The notes under the pieces are model-generated. The model was not told where the DNA came from, made no database searches, and saw nothing but the letters and a program-made list of their open reading frames with translations. DNA of 56,735 nucleotides, taken from contig JAWQRO010000108.1 of assembly GCA_033557835.1 (NCBI GenBank), positions 1-56,735 on the forward strand, written 5' to 3'. Of the stretch, positions 38,001 through 49,460 are shown piece by piece (the first letter of the stretch is position 1; each line of letters opens with the position of its first letter). Origin of the DNA: Helochares maculicollis (Eukaryota; Arthropoda; Insecta; Coleoptera; Hydrophilidae). A program made the translations under genes and the position numbers.

Positions 38001-40063
38001 TTTTCTATAAAATTTTATTTTAAATTAATCTGTAATTGTATTAGCTTTTTTCCAACCAAATAGGCTTAGAAACTACACTGCAACGGCTCAAAATATTCCT
38101 GAAAATCGTATTATATGAAAACCTAAAATTTATATTTCACTAAGCTTAACATCGCCTCGCTATGTTTGTTCATAAAAAAGACTTGGGCAATGCAAATGTT
38201 GGTCGTAACGTCTCTTGAAATTTAATGAAACCGAAAATTTGCTTTCACCTCCTCCGCTTCGGTCTCGCTGCGCCGCTCGCGTGGGTAGCTGGTTTGAAGC
38301 AGCACAAAATTAAATATTTGCTATAAGAATCGCTTCCCAACACTCATTCGTTTTGTTGATTTTAACATGTAAACCTGGCCAAATACATGTGAGTACTTTT
38401 AGATGACTGCGAATGCTTCGAATCGAGAAACCTTAAACTCCGTACAACTCATATTTTCCGTAATTACAAGGCCATAGAAATAAATTGGTATGCAAATTGC
38501 AAGTTTTGAAATAAATATAGGATAATAAAATCGGTATTTGAGCATTACGCGTTCCACATTTTATGTTAATATCCTTACCTAATACCTCCATAAACTCCAT
38601 AGAGACGCTAGGAAAATGAAATATAATGAATAACTCCTGAGCTGAGCAACTATTAAATTAATTCACCACACTTCCATTACCCTACCTCGGATAAAATACC
38701 ACGTACCTATTCAATGTGTAGTTGTTTTCTCGAAAGCTACAAATCTTCGTGACCTGCACGCAATGTAATTATTATTTTTCTTTTAAGGTTATCAATTAGT
38801 ATATACGTGTATTTTTTAACACTTAAATTAACGTTCCATTCAGTACTATGAACTTTTTTATATTTTAGCATATATACTCCTTGTATTTTGGTATGAATTA
38901 CACAGTAATCATTTCCATTACATTGAGTGAGGAAAATTAATTTTATTCAATAGTTGGTAACATGGTAGTTTAAAAACGATTTTGCAGCACTATTTGTGAA
39001 ATAGGTCACTATTAATTTGAAACTTGAGGATCATTATATTACTTAAATGTAAATTTAGCAGTAGACAAGAAATTTCACTTATTAAAAAAAATTATTGTTT
39101 TAAACTTTAAAAATGTTGCATTTCTTTGTCAACCTACTGTAAAATCACTTACTTCAATTTTGATACCTGTAGCAATTTTTATCTAATGGAGTTTCGCACA
39201 TCTTTCGTTTGTACACATATAAAAAGAGTCAAAATTTTATATTAATAACAATCTAAAAAAGCAATGTAATTTATATGGATTATTTTTTATGTTTTTGCAA
39301 AACATATTTTTGTTTGACATTATTTCAGATATAAGATAAGCCAGTTTTTAGGACGTTTAACTTTTTTTTAAATACTTGTAGTTTGATTCTTCTGCTCTGT
39401 TAATAAACTGAAAATCCGAATTAATTCTAATGTGTAGATTTTTATTTTCTGATTTATTGTTGTTATATTTAATACAACTCTGTAGTTTTGTTCATTGTGG
39501 CTTATTTTGGTACTAATCTTTGTATTTGTATCTCATAATATACACTATACCACTATAGACTTCCACTTAAATATATACCATATTGGAAAATATTGTGAAA
39601 GAGCGCAAAATATTTCAATTATTTTCTTAGCAGTAATGTATATTGTACATACATACTAGTACTAAAAGCCTACTCTAATGTAGTTAGTACAAAAGTTTTG
39701 TTCTATAGATGATTCAAATTCGTGTTAGATCTAAAAAGTGCTTTAGTAAAGCATGGTATGGTACAATACATTCAAAAATATTTTTGCTAAAAAATGTTTA
39801 ACACTAGTTTTTGTTAGGTAAACGTCGTTTGGCCATAATAGAAATATCTATTCTAAAGATGTATAATTAAGCAAAAATTTTAAATTTAAAACACCCATCA
39901 ATAAATTATATTTTATCGATTATACCTTTCACATAAACCTGAAAAGAAAAATTCTGAAGCATTTTTTTGTGGTTTTCAGGTACGAAAGTACAAAACTGGA
40001 ATAAGTATAGTAGGATTCACCAAGTTTAATAAGTAGATAATTATTAATAAGTATTAAAACATT
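29046..40063. other. 11-kb gene desert
   Basis: No gene is recognised. The longest frame, 34771-35151 (126 codons, plus), has no motif, signal peptide or family resemblance. Unique less AT-rich islands occur at about 30180-30840, 31640-31990, 34090-34290, 35980-36240 and 38130-38310 (the last with a CpG-dense run near 38245-38300). These are the best places for conserved regulatory elements. A plus-strand frame at 37807-38010 is coherent but unidentified. Confidence 0.35.
37629..37684. repeat. interrupted TA microsatellite
   Basis: TA runs are interrupted by AAA and AAG. Simple low-complexity DNA. Confidence 0.9.
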
Positions 40064-40069
40064 TTTATT
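40064..40069 (-). terminator. poly(A) signal of the ILP gene
   Basis: AATAAA on the minus strand, 52 bases downstream of the ILP stop codon, in the expected range for a short 3' UTR. Confidence 0.55.
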
Positions 40070-40120
40070 TATATAACCAACCTAATGTCGACTTATCTAT
40101 ATAAGCATTATTTGTGGTTT

Positions 40121-40522
40121 TTACCCACAGTACATTTTTAATTCATTGAAGGAGCAAGGTTTGTAACAACATTCTTCTACAATTCCTCCAGATTCCTGTC
40201 TTCTGAACCTAGGACGAATGAAGGAGGAAGCGCTTCCTTTAGTTTTGAAATACGATGGCCACCCATACCTTGTATAATCGTTGTAGCTATCGATTTCATT
40301 GGACAGCATATTTCCGTCGCTACCAAAAGATTCTATGGAAGATGTCTTCTTCTTAGCTGGCTGAGCGTACACCCCTCTGCAAACTAAAAGTATCACATCA
40401 TCAAGCTGCTTTCCACAAAGTCGTATGGCCAAATTGGGATCTCGAGCCATCAAATTAAAATTTGATGTAACTGAGGCTAACAAATAAGTTAATATAACCA
40501 CTACTATTATTGCTCGAGCCAT
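40121..40522 (-). CDS. insulin-like peptide precursor, 133 aa, intronless
   Basis: This is a complete prepro-ILP: signal peptide (residues 1-20, MARAIIVVVILTYLLASVTS), a B chain with LCGKQLDDVILLVC (cysteines 36 and 48, spacing 12), a C-peptide of about 50 residues starting at KKK (57-59), a cleavage site RFRR (105-108), and an A chain with GIVEECCYKPC (cysteines 118, 119, 123) and a last cysteine at 132. The CC-x3-C-x8-C pattern and GIVEECC start are diagnostic for the family. The mature two-chain hormone would be secreted and act on an insulin-type receptor in growth and metabolism; that role is family knowledge. There is no intron in the C-peptide, where many insulin genes have one. A TATA-Inr promoter sits directly upstream. 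I give no gene symbol because the ILP number cannot be assigned. Confidence 0.95.
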   Translation of the reverse strand: MARAIIVVVILTYLLASVTSNFNLMARDPNLAIRLCGKQLDDVILLVCRGVYAQPAKKKTSSIESFGSDGNMLSNEIDSYNDYTRYGWPSYFKTKGSASSFIRPRFRRQESGGIVEECCYKPCSFNELKMYCG

Positions 40523-40535
40523 TGCTTAAGCAAAC

Positions 40536-40568
40536 TGAATTTTCTCGGGCATAGGGTGAGCTTTTATA
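40536..40568 (-). promoter_or_regulatory. TATA-Inr core promoter of the ILP gene
   Basis: On the minus strand TATAAAAG (40568-40561) is followed by TCAGTT with its A at 40536, 32 bases downstream. This is a textbook arthropod TATA plus initiator pair. It implies a 5' leader of only about 14 bases before the ATG. Confidence 0.75.
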
Positions 40569-40569
40569 C

Positions 40570-42274
40570 ATATTGTTCAACCTTAGAAATGTCCTTATTT
40601 ATTGAAGTGCCAAACTAGCACCGACTTAAGACTATGAATATTTTAACTGCTAATAACATCACCTATCATGTACGAGAGCATATTAGTGTGAAATTTATTT
40701 GAAAAGTAGGGGAAAAACACCTTATAAATAGTATATATCAAGTTCTACATCTACAATAGATAAAATCAAAACATATATGGGATTAAATCAGTAATTTTTA
40801 ATTTTGAGTTAAACCACATATGCGGCTGTAAATCATTCCGATAATTAATGATTCATTAAAAAGTGAAAAATTTGAATTTTACAAATCAATTTTAATAATT
40901 ACCGTTTCATTGTACGGATATGTCCTTTAATTACATATCAATTCCACAGCCAATATTTAGATAATTTGCGTGGACCATGATCAAATGGATGTTTTAATCA
41001 ATAATATTATAATTTGATTAATTTGAATTCAATTAGAGGGCACAGACTCATACACACGTTCCTGTTGCATATGCAGATACGTGATCCGCATAATAGAATA
41101 ATTGTGAACCCTGTATAGAATTCAAACCGCAAACGCGCGTGTAATCCTAAGATAAATTAAACTAAACAAATATACTGTACATTGTATTGTGTCAACGGCC
41201 CATAATTGTTATTATCTAATGTGCAATGCGGCAGTTATTTGCATTGGCACTATATTAATTTCAAGGAAATTGCCTGTTATATTGCATGTATGCATGAAAC
41301 TTAAATTGCTGCTCCGTATGAATAAAATTCTGAGAGAACACCTACCATGTAGGAAGAAGGTTTTTTAATGCCTTTGAATTATTGCTGTGAAATATTTCAT
41401 ATGGAATAAGAATTCCTTAATAAATTTTGTTTTTCGTTGAAATAATTTTGCTCATATATTATACTATTTTAAACTTAGTACTATACAAATATAAAATGTT
41501 GTCAGTTTTCAACTTTTAAATAGCACATATAAATATTCAGTGAGATTTCAATAACATTCACTTTGTCATTTCAATTAATACTCGACCTGTAAAATATGGG
41601 AAATTAGAAACATTTACTTTGCTGAAATGCTTCCTTAGATTTGCTATAAACCTTTCCTTTTAGTAAATTAAATTAAACGTTTATTATATATTCTGATGGT
41701 GTTATTAACAGCTTTTGTACAAATTCTACGATAAAAAATGTTTTTAAAATATTTATTGCAACTTCGTCGACATTTAGTGATTATTTAGCAATGGAAGCTT
41801 ATTGATTTTGAGAAATGTTTCCTAGTATATACCAAATTCTCTCTTATAAAGTAACCTTTTTACTCGTCCCTACAGAATTTTAATTAGCAAAATTGTAAAA
41901 AATTGTTTGCTTAATTGTTTTCGTAAAAAATTGCTGTTAGTTTATTTTGATTTCGTTAAACACATTTAATTTGAGTAGTAGAATTAGGCATTAAATTAGA
42001 ATTTTTTATGGCTTTTGTATTAATTCCATATATTTTTAGATATTTTGAGCTTTCCCTTGCTTTTCCTTTACATTATCTATAGCATTGATACGCTTTTAAC
42101 ACTGCAATGAGTTACTGCTCTACGAATAGTGTCATCTATAATGTTGATAATTAGAAGCATTTTGTTAGTAAAAGCAGAAACTTCAAAATTCAATATATAG
42201 AAACTTTATTAACAAGGTTAATTTCCTTTGATAAATACAAAACCAGTTCACTTTTAAAGAGTGTTATTATATTA
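40570..42274. other. ILP upstream region and intergenic
   Basis: The ILP 5' flank. The segment at about 40840-41290 is more complex and rich in ATTA/TTAAT homeodomain-type sites (gatttgattaatttgaattc at 41015-41034), so it is a candidate enhancer. The rest is AT-rich with no gene. Confidence 0.3.
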
Positions 42275-42300
42275 GGGGGACCGGAAAGTAATGTCGTTTT
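42275..42300 (+). repeat. left terminal inverted repeat of the mariner
   Basis: Pairs with 43296-43321 with a single mismatch at position 2. Preceded by TA. Confidence 0.95.
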
Positions 42301-43295
42301 TACGCATGTCGATATTTGATTGTTATTTGGTAGCTTATTACGTACTTGGAAGGCGTGTCAAAGAGATTTTGAGATTATTGTATCATATTTGCTTCTGAAT
42401 AATTAAGTATTAGACTTTTTTGCAATTTGGGGTGAAATAGCCAGCCAAATAACAAAAGAGCATATCTGGCATTGTATGCTTTTTGAGTTTCGCAAGAGTA
42501 AAACCGCAACTGCTGTGACTAAAAACATTTGCGATCCAAGCGCATTAGACGTTCGAAAATGCCAAAGATGATTCTCCAAGAACATTTGCCGCAGATTGGA
42601 AAAATAAGCGGAGCTGGTGTTTGGGTCCCCCATAATCTATCCGAACATAATAAAGGCAACCGGTCCATCACGTGCAACGTGTTACTTCATCGGCATAGTA
42701 CAGATCCGTTTTTTGATCGCTTGAGCACGTGAGACGAAAAATGGGTCCTGTGCGATAATCGGAAACGCAAAAGGCAGTGGCTCAGCCGAAATGAATTACC
42801 AAGAACTACTGCAAAGCAGGGTTTACACCCCAAGAAGGCACTTCGGCATGTTTGGTGGAATACACGCGGAGTTGTTCTCTTTGAAGTGCTAAAAACCTGG
42901 ACAAACTGTTAACGCAGATGTCTATTGAGAACAATTGGAACAAATAAACCGGTTTTTGATTGCAAAGTATTCGGCAATTGTCAACAGAAAAGTAGTTATT
43001 GTGCAACATGACAATGCATGACCGCACTGTGAACAACGGACCTTAGGTAAATAGATATTGCACCCTCAGATCACCTCCGATCACTGCAACATTGTCTTGG
43101 TGGAAAAAATTTGAAAATTTTTATGATGTCCAAAATGCTATCTCGACATATTTTACAGAAAAACGAATTGATTTCTACCGCTCCGGCATTAAAAATTAGA
43201 TTAGATGGCAAAAGGTTGTTGATAACGAAGGTAAATATATTTTTGATTAGAAACAAAAACTTGTTAAAATCGTAGTCGTGTGAATTTAACTTACG

Positions 43296-43321
43296 AAAAC
43301 GACATTACTTTCCGGTCCCTC
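43296..43321 (-). repeat. right terminal inverted repeat of the mariner
   Basis: Reverse complement of the left repeat except one base. Followed by TA. Confidence 0.95.
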
Positions 43322-43369
43322 TAATGGTTACTCCGTAATATTCAGATATAAAAAGCGTCAACTGATTCT

Positions 43370-44000
43370 TATAGCTATAAAAATCTGCTAATACCTTTAT
43401 GGTGAGACGCAAAGGTCGCGAGGGACAAACTCAATTCGGTAGGGTAAAGCAATAACGGCTCATCTAGGGAGGTTAACAATATAATTGCGTAGATAGTAAG
43501 TACAAAACAATAAACAAATTGAGCAGCAGTGACAGTACATTCGACGTGAGGCCCTTGAGGCAAGTTGCCTACTCAATACACAAAAAACCTACATATGCGG
43601 ATCCGCAATTGGACCTAACACAAGACTTGCAAATTCTACTATCTAGCCTTACCTCCCAGGGCTCTAGTCTATTCTTGAAGATGTGGGGGGTTGCTGCCAA
43701 ATCTTCGTCCCTTTTCTTTATTTTACCCAACCAATTCTTTTTTGACTGTCCCAAAGATCCATAGGAAGCCGGCGCCAATCTGACTATCTTTTCTCTTTCC
43801 TCCTGAACCCAAAAAGAGACCGAGATGATTGATTTTCGGCTAGCCTTCGTTTTCCAATTTGGGGTTCTACCTCTAACGCGCCACAAGCTTTGACCCCACC
43901 TACCGACAGCAAAACTGGAAAGCTGGATCTACGTTTTCTCCGAAACCCGGCAACACGAAAACTAAGCGTTATAATGGTTAACAAGTTTCCATACAGGAAT
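43370..44000. other. unidentified complex block, open on both strands
   Basis: Base composition is clearly less AT-rich than the flanks, and both strands carry frames of 62-105 codons (for example minus 43569-43886 and plus 43519-43764). Peptides are basic and show no motif I recognise. It begins about 50 bases after the mariner and has sharp composition edges. An LTR or a fragment of another transposon is the most likely explanation, unproven. Confidence 0.25.
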
Positions 44001-47000
44001 CTTGTGCGGAAACGGTATAAAGATAAGCCTTCAAATACACAGATTGCTATATTCGAATTACTGCTATCAAATTACTAGAAATGCTATAACTTTACTAATA
44101 AAAGCACTAAATACCACGTTTTTGTAAAAATATAGCATATTTTAGCCAAAAATCCTTTTTTTATGTATACTAAGTGCACGGATAAATTTTAAAGTCTTCT
44201 TTCTCGTACTGTATATACTCAAATTACAAGCACTTGCAACGCATGAAGGTAATTTTGATAGAAAAATCACTCACATTAGCAGCAAACAAAATTCACAAAT
44301 GATTGCCTTGGTATACAATTTTTAATAATTATTTAATAATCGCGTGCATGCTCAAACTAAACAGTAATGCAGTTAACCTTAGCAGGTTTAACAACAAAAT
44401 TAATCAGAAAAATCCAATGCACTTATTATGCGCAGATTTCATCGCAAGAGAAAAACGATGACAATTCGTAACCGAGCTGTAAATCTCGGTGCACACGAAC
44501 AATGAATGATTGCTCTACTATTAACAAGTTTGCATACAGAACGATGACTCCAGGGTATGACTGTATTTATGCTGCTGTAAATTATTTAAACACAAGAAAT
44601 GCATCATTTACTTTGTCTGTAAAAATATCTGTGTGGCTACGGAGAAATTTTTTTTATGCAAATTAGAAGATGGAACATATTATCTGACACGCTTGATAAA
44701 GGCTGGAGGTAGAGTTTGATCTTAACTGATATTAAATTATAACTTGGGCTGCGATTAAACCTGGTAGTGCGTTCTTAGATACCAACTACACGGTTTAGTG
44801 GACCTTTTTCTTGTTTCGTTCATATAAGCTGCAGTTAGCAATTTAAATGTTAATGCATGTAATACAACAAATTATGTAGTTAGTTTCCTCGGCTTTAACA
44901 TAATGATTATAATTAAATATTAACCGTCTACGCATTACAATTTTAATTCTACTAATAATATCACTATTTTACCCTAAAATTCGAAAATGTTCTCGCTACT
45001 AAATTAGTAAGCAAGCTAAGAGTGCACTTACTTCTTATCAGATTCTCCGCAACTGCATTCAGATTTACTTATATATAAGTAGCGAATTTTGTAAGTATAC
45101 CATTTATCCACAAAAAAATAATTGCAAAGAGGAAGTTTTATTAACGGTGACTACTATTTTCTCCCGACAAGAAACGCATTGCTAAAAATGCTAAGCTCAA
45201 CTCTAAAGAATACCTGTAGCGTGAAACTGTTGAAAATTAAATTTTCTTACGCACAAGTGCATTGAACAAGTGAAACGCTTTTCAAAATCAATCTCAAGCT
45301 GTCGCAGGAACGTTCCTTTATCCGTTATTAATATCCTACTTTAACAAATCGGGATTTGTAAACGCCCGACCTGTCAGCTTTATTCTTATTTTTCTTAATC
45401 TTGTACGTCGAGCTGTCGCTCGGAGAAGCCTCTTTCTTTCTTTTATATTTAGACAAAATATTTTTAAATGGTCGCACGCGCTTTAAACTCGAGCGAGCGA
45501 AGCCTGACATGTGACAAGCCTTTGTGACAAACAATAGCGCTAATTTGCTAGGGCAGGTTCGTTATTTTCAAGTGGTATGCGTCATTTAGCGTGAACTTCC
45601 AGGAGAAGAAAAATGCAACTTTGGATAAAAATAAATTGGGGGCGTATACTTGGATTTCTTGTAAAAATATAACGTTTTTCGTTTGTAATGATTGGGGCTG
45701 TTTGCAAAGCTGTATATAAAAGCGTTTTCTGACAAAGTACTAAGAATATTTCACTTAACATATTTGGAAACAATTTTCATACCTAAATCATAATCTGAAC
45801 GTTTCTCTTATTTTTACAACAAAATATAGCTCAACAATATTCGCCTGTTCATTTGATGGACGAGTGCCTAATCGTAGAAGATGTGAAAAAAATATATTTA
45901 AGCATCTTTATAGACTTGTGTTAAGTCTGTCTGCTATTGTTTATTATTTAAATTATCAAGTACGTATTGTAATATCCGTTATATAGACGTTTGTATTCAC
46001 TTATGCTATATGTTTAATGATTAGATTTTATCTTGATTTTCCCATAACAAAAACTTAAATTATAATTAAGCAAAACTTATTAATCTAAATGAAAATAAGA
46101 TTTAAATTGCAAAAAATTAAATGTGAAAGGAATGAAAATTTAGGAAGGCATACATTAATTATGGATCAAATGCTAATCTACGGAATACATTTAAGAAGAT
46201 AACATACTCATTGCAAAGATACTTAAAGTACGAAAAGTATTTTCATATAAATTTTTTGTAGAACAGTAAATATAATATTTTTAAACCAGTGTGTGTAACC
46301 AAATTAATGAAAAATAATAAAGACAATTCAGGTTTTAAAATTACCCAATAGCTATGAATCATATCCGCAATTGATTTTTATTAGTTGATCTATTGAGGAA
46401 AGCACAATAATTTTAATAAATAATAGAAATTTTAAAAAAATCAAATTATCTTATCTCCTAATGCAGATATCTTAGAATATTTAGACGCTTATGGAAAGTG
46501 GCGTACAAACTGTTGCAGAAGTGAGCTCCAGGTATTTTATTCCGCGCAGTCAAACAAATAATGAGTCAACTTCTAAGACATTAATTTCAGAGTAGGAAAT
46601 TTTTTGTCAGATCGACTAGATTAGCTGTGGATGTTTATTCAACGCTAAAGCTAATATTTTGAAAGTGGATAAATCAGTTTGCTGTAGAAAAAATGTTTTT
46701 CATTTTTTAATATAAACTCGTACGGCCATCCTTGTATGTAGGGCACGTATCAAAGTATTATCTTTCAGGGAGATAGCAAACTTCTTTAAACAAAATATGT
46801 TCTGCATGGCTTTCTGCACCGTATAAACAAATTGTTCCAACCTAGAGCATTTTACAGAATGAAAACACGTCACGAGCATCGTAAATTCATGTCACAAAGT
46901 AATCTCGAAAGCAATTTAAATATTCATCCTCGAAATTCAGCAATACAATACATTGTTACGCAAAGCATTCATGTGTAGAGACGTCGAATTACCCATCTTA

Positions 47001-47634
47001 GAAGAGGAAAGGAAATCGAGTTAAACTACAGCGAAGGTTTTTCCACATGCAATTTTGGTGTAACGAATTTCTGATGCTATTATAATTTCAAAGCCAAAGA
47101 TCAGAAGACTGTTTAAGATTGATAATTTTGTGCAAATCGCTCACTAAAGCATGAAATGAAGGCAATTTCTTGGTAGCGCTGTACCTACATAATCTCATAA
47201 CAATTCAGGTCACATCTATAGAAGCAGCCCGTTCCAGATTATCACACCCTACCCGCGTTCGCATCAGTTGTGTTGTGTTGGTCCAACTCAAATGTAACTT
47301 TATATAACACACATGAGCCTTCCGAAAAAGAGTTTTCTTTGGTAAACGTCTACAAAACGAAGCCTTTGAATTGTGTATTCTCAAAATAACTTCCGGTGCC
47401 TCGAAGGGGTGTACACAAAATTGAAAGGAGCTTGAGAATCGGTTCAATATATCGGGCAAAAAGAATTTTACTAAGTTTACCCCATTTCCTCAAAGGATTA
47501 CAAAAGATTATTTCATTTTATGTCCAGGATACGCCTCTAGAGTTTCATTCCAACACTCTTTTGAGTTAACCCATATGGAATCGCTTTTTTTGGAAAATAA
47601 AAAATGCAAAGTCGTTTCTTCGCTGGTCTTAACG
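44001..47634. other. intergenic with scattered complex patches
   Basis: No gene is supported. A lysine-rich minus-strand frame (45328-45534) and another at 47205-47459 lie in less AT-rich patches but match nothing I know. The sequence at about 47190-47634 may belong to the same element as the repeat copy that follows it. Confidence 0.3.
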
Positions 47635-47820
47635 GAATAAGGGTGTTTTAGAAAAGTATCGGATTAGCTGTCCTGAATAACAACACATGCTTTTCTGCTT
47701 CTAGTTAGATTCCAGACAATTTGACTTGATGGGGAGCTCAATATCCTGCGTATATTGTTGTCGTTTATTCTTTCGCTGCTGGAGCGGGAATGGGAAATAC
47801 TTTTTCCACGCAGCTGGGTT
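47635..47820 (+). repeat. dispersed repeat, copy 1 of 3
   Basis: Shares ggattag-ct, cctgaataacaac, gttagattcc, caatttgacttgatgg and atatcctgcgta with copies at 49291-49460 (direct) and 52471-52591 (inverted). The left edge aataagggtgtttt is shared with copy 3. Probably a non-autonomous transposable element. The family is unknown to me. Confidence 0.75.
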
Positions 47821-48469
47821 TACGGTAGCATATGAGAAGAGGGCACCAACAAAATTTGCTAGTTAGCGCATTTATCGCTTTCAATCTTACTAATAGTATC
47901 CTTTTTAGCGCCACTTGCAAATGCCTCTTTAAGATGGTATCAAATATAATCATCAACAAAAGAATAATGTTTTTTTATTTCAAGTTACAAGCTGCCCAAA
48001 TCACGATTAGTCTCAACTTTTTAAAACTTAGTTACCAAAATAAGACTGTTGGAAATATTTCCTTGAGTTATGAGAACGAGATAATTAAAATAATGGTAAA
48101 ATTATAAAACATGTTTACACTTTTAAGGCACGAAAAAATAAAAAAAATGTTGATAATTAATCAATTTAAGTTCTAATTTATACAAAAGTTACAACATTTG
48201 ACAGCAAATCTAACGATGTGTGTATGGTAAATATAGATTTACATGATGTATGATTAAGATTGCATTTTGTAATATTAGTATAAAATATTAACTTTATAAG
48301 ATGTTTAAAAGAGGTCACTAAAAATAGTTTATTTGAAACAAATCGATGAAAAAATTCTACAAACGTATTTATATTGTGAAATTTTGTAAAGGAATTGTTC
48401 CACAATTTAACTGTAAATACTTTTTCTAAGCATTTTTAAAAAAGATTTTTTGATATTGTTATTATTATT
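47821..48469. other. AT-rich spacer
   Basis: May include an eroded C-terminal end of the minus-strand mariner fragment that lies at higher coordinates. Nothing clear. Confidence 0.3.
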
Positions 48470-48553
48470 GCTGAATGCTATTGAGAAGCTCTTACTGTTC
48501 ATACAGTTTTTTCATTGATAGTAATAATCTGCCGGAGCACTATCGAGACTGAA

Positions 48554-48609
<56 letters not shown>

Positions 48610-48750
48610 ACCAAGGCCCAATACTTTTTGCCTAATGGTCTCAGATGTGTAGGGCCTAGCGTTGCCATTTTGAAATACAATGCTTTTTTAGCTCGTTAAT
48701 TTTGGCCATGTTTCCAGAATTTCATCAAGCAGTTTCAATAGACATTTTAT
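48470..48750 (-). mobile_element. mariner transposase fragment split by a TA microsatellite
   Basis: Read on the minus strand, 48745-48608 gives LLDEILETWPKLTS, stop, then KSIVFQNGNARPYTSETIRQ and KVLGLGP. This is the second-Asp region of mariner transposase with Asp changed to Gly. After the TA run, 48555-48470 gives SLDSAPADYY and KNCMNSKSFS, the usual SPDLAPSDYHLF region. The (TA)n sits exactly where the family has HPPYS, whose codons commonly read ...TATAGT.... This suggests a microsatellite that expanded inside the transposon. The fragment is dead. Confidence 0.7.
48556..48607. repeat. TA microsatellite, about 26 units
   Basis: Uninterrupted TA repeat within the mariner fragment. Confidence 0.97.
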
Positions 48751-49290
48751 ATCTTCATTTTAATTGATGGAATGGTTTTTCAAAAACCTTATAAAAATTT
48801 TTAAATGACCAAGGTATCTTATTCGCTTTTTTGTACATGTTACACTTTGCGTCTCTGCAATCTTAACTGTTATATTTTGACAATTTGTATCGAATATAAT
48901 TTTGGTTATCATTATCAACTTAAACAAGAATATTAGAACGTATGTTATCTGAACTGAAAAATCTCCTGAATGAAACATAGTAAACTAACCTTTTAAGGCT
49001 TGATTTTATATATAGCATTTAATATTTTGTAAGCTAACATCAAACAAGTACTATTTAATAAACCTGTAATAGTTTGCTATTGAACTTTAAATAGAATATA
49101 TATAAACTACTAACAACTTGACTAGTCGAACACATAAACATGCGTAAAAATATTATAATCTTACTTTATCAATGAAACACGTTGTATCTAATTACCAGCC
49201 TGATAGTTCAATACGAAACATCATGATTAAAGTTTGATAGCATTTTATACAAGTAATTGTGTTGCAATAACAAACTTGTCTATAAAGTGC
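48751..49290. other. AT-rich intergenic
   Basis: Nothing recognised. Confidence 0.35.
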
Positions 49291-49460
49291 GTAAGTATCG
49301 GATTAACTCTCCTGAATAACAACGCATCCTTTTGTACTTCTAGTTAGATTCCGCACAATTTGACTTGATGGAACGCTCGATATCCTGCGTATATTATTGT
49401 CATTTATTCTTTCGTTGCTGGAGAGCAAATGGAAATTTCTTTCTCCACGCAGCTGAGTTA
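49291..49460 (+). repeat. dispersed repeat, copy 2 of 3
   Basis: Direct copy of 47635-47820. Similarity runs from gtatcggatta through ccacgcagctg with scattered substitutions. It lacks the aataagggtgtttt left edge. Confidence 0.75.

Larger units (their letters stand above)
42275..43321 (+). mobile_element. mariner element with intact TIRs, internally deleted
   Basis: The terminal inverted repeats are 26 bp with one mismatch (42275-42300 and 43296-43321; gaccggaaagtaatgtcg is shared), each flanked by TA (42273-42274 and 43322-43323), the mariner target duplication. Inside, the plus strand encodes mariner transposase pieces: VWVPHNLSEHNK, DEKWVLCDNRKRKRQWLS, GLHPKKALRHVWW, VVLFEVLKTW, QHDNA, IAPSDH and a C-terminal KIRLDGKRLLITKV-like end. 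Stops and frameshifts are frequent. The segment between the second Asp and APSD has lost the usual HPPYSPD, and the length (1047 bp) is short of the usual 1.3 kb. The element is dead but has mobile ends that an active relative could in principle use. Confidence 0.92.

Noticed and set aside
37807..38010. 67-codon plus-strand frame as a possible transposase helix-turn-helix
   Set aside because: Coherent, but without a convincing match to a Tc1, pogo or piggyBac pattern.
45328..45534. Lysine-rich minus-strand frame, considered as a Penelope/GIY-YIG fragment because of SGVYK
   Set aside because: The following cysteine and YIG motifs are absent and the frame stops soon after, so the resemblance is too short.
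47205..47459. 84-codon minus-strand frame
   Set aside because: No recognisable motif. It may belong to a transposon next to the dispersed repeat, but it is not supported as a gene.
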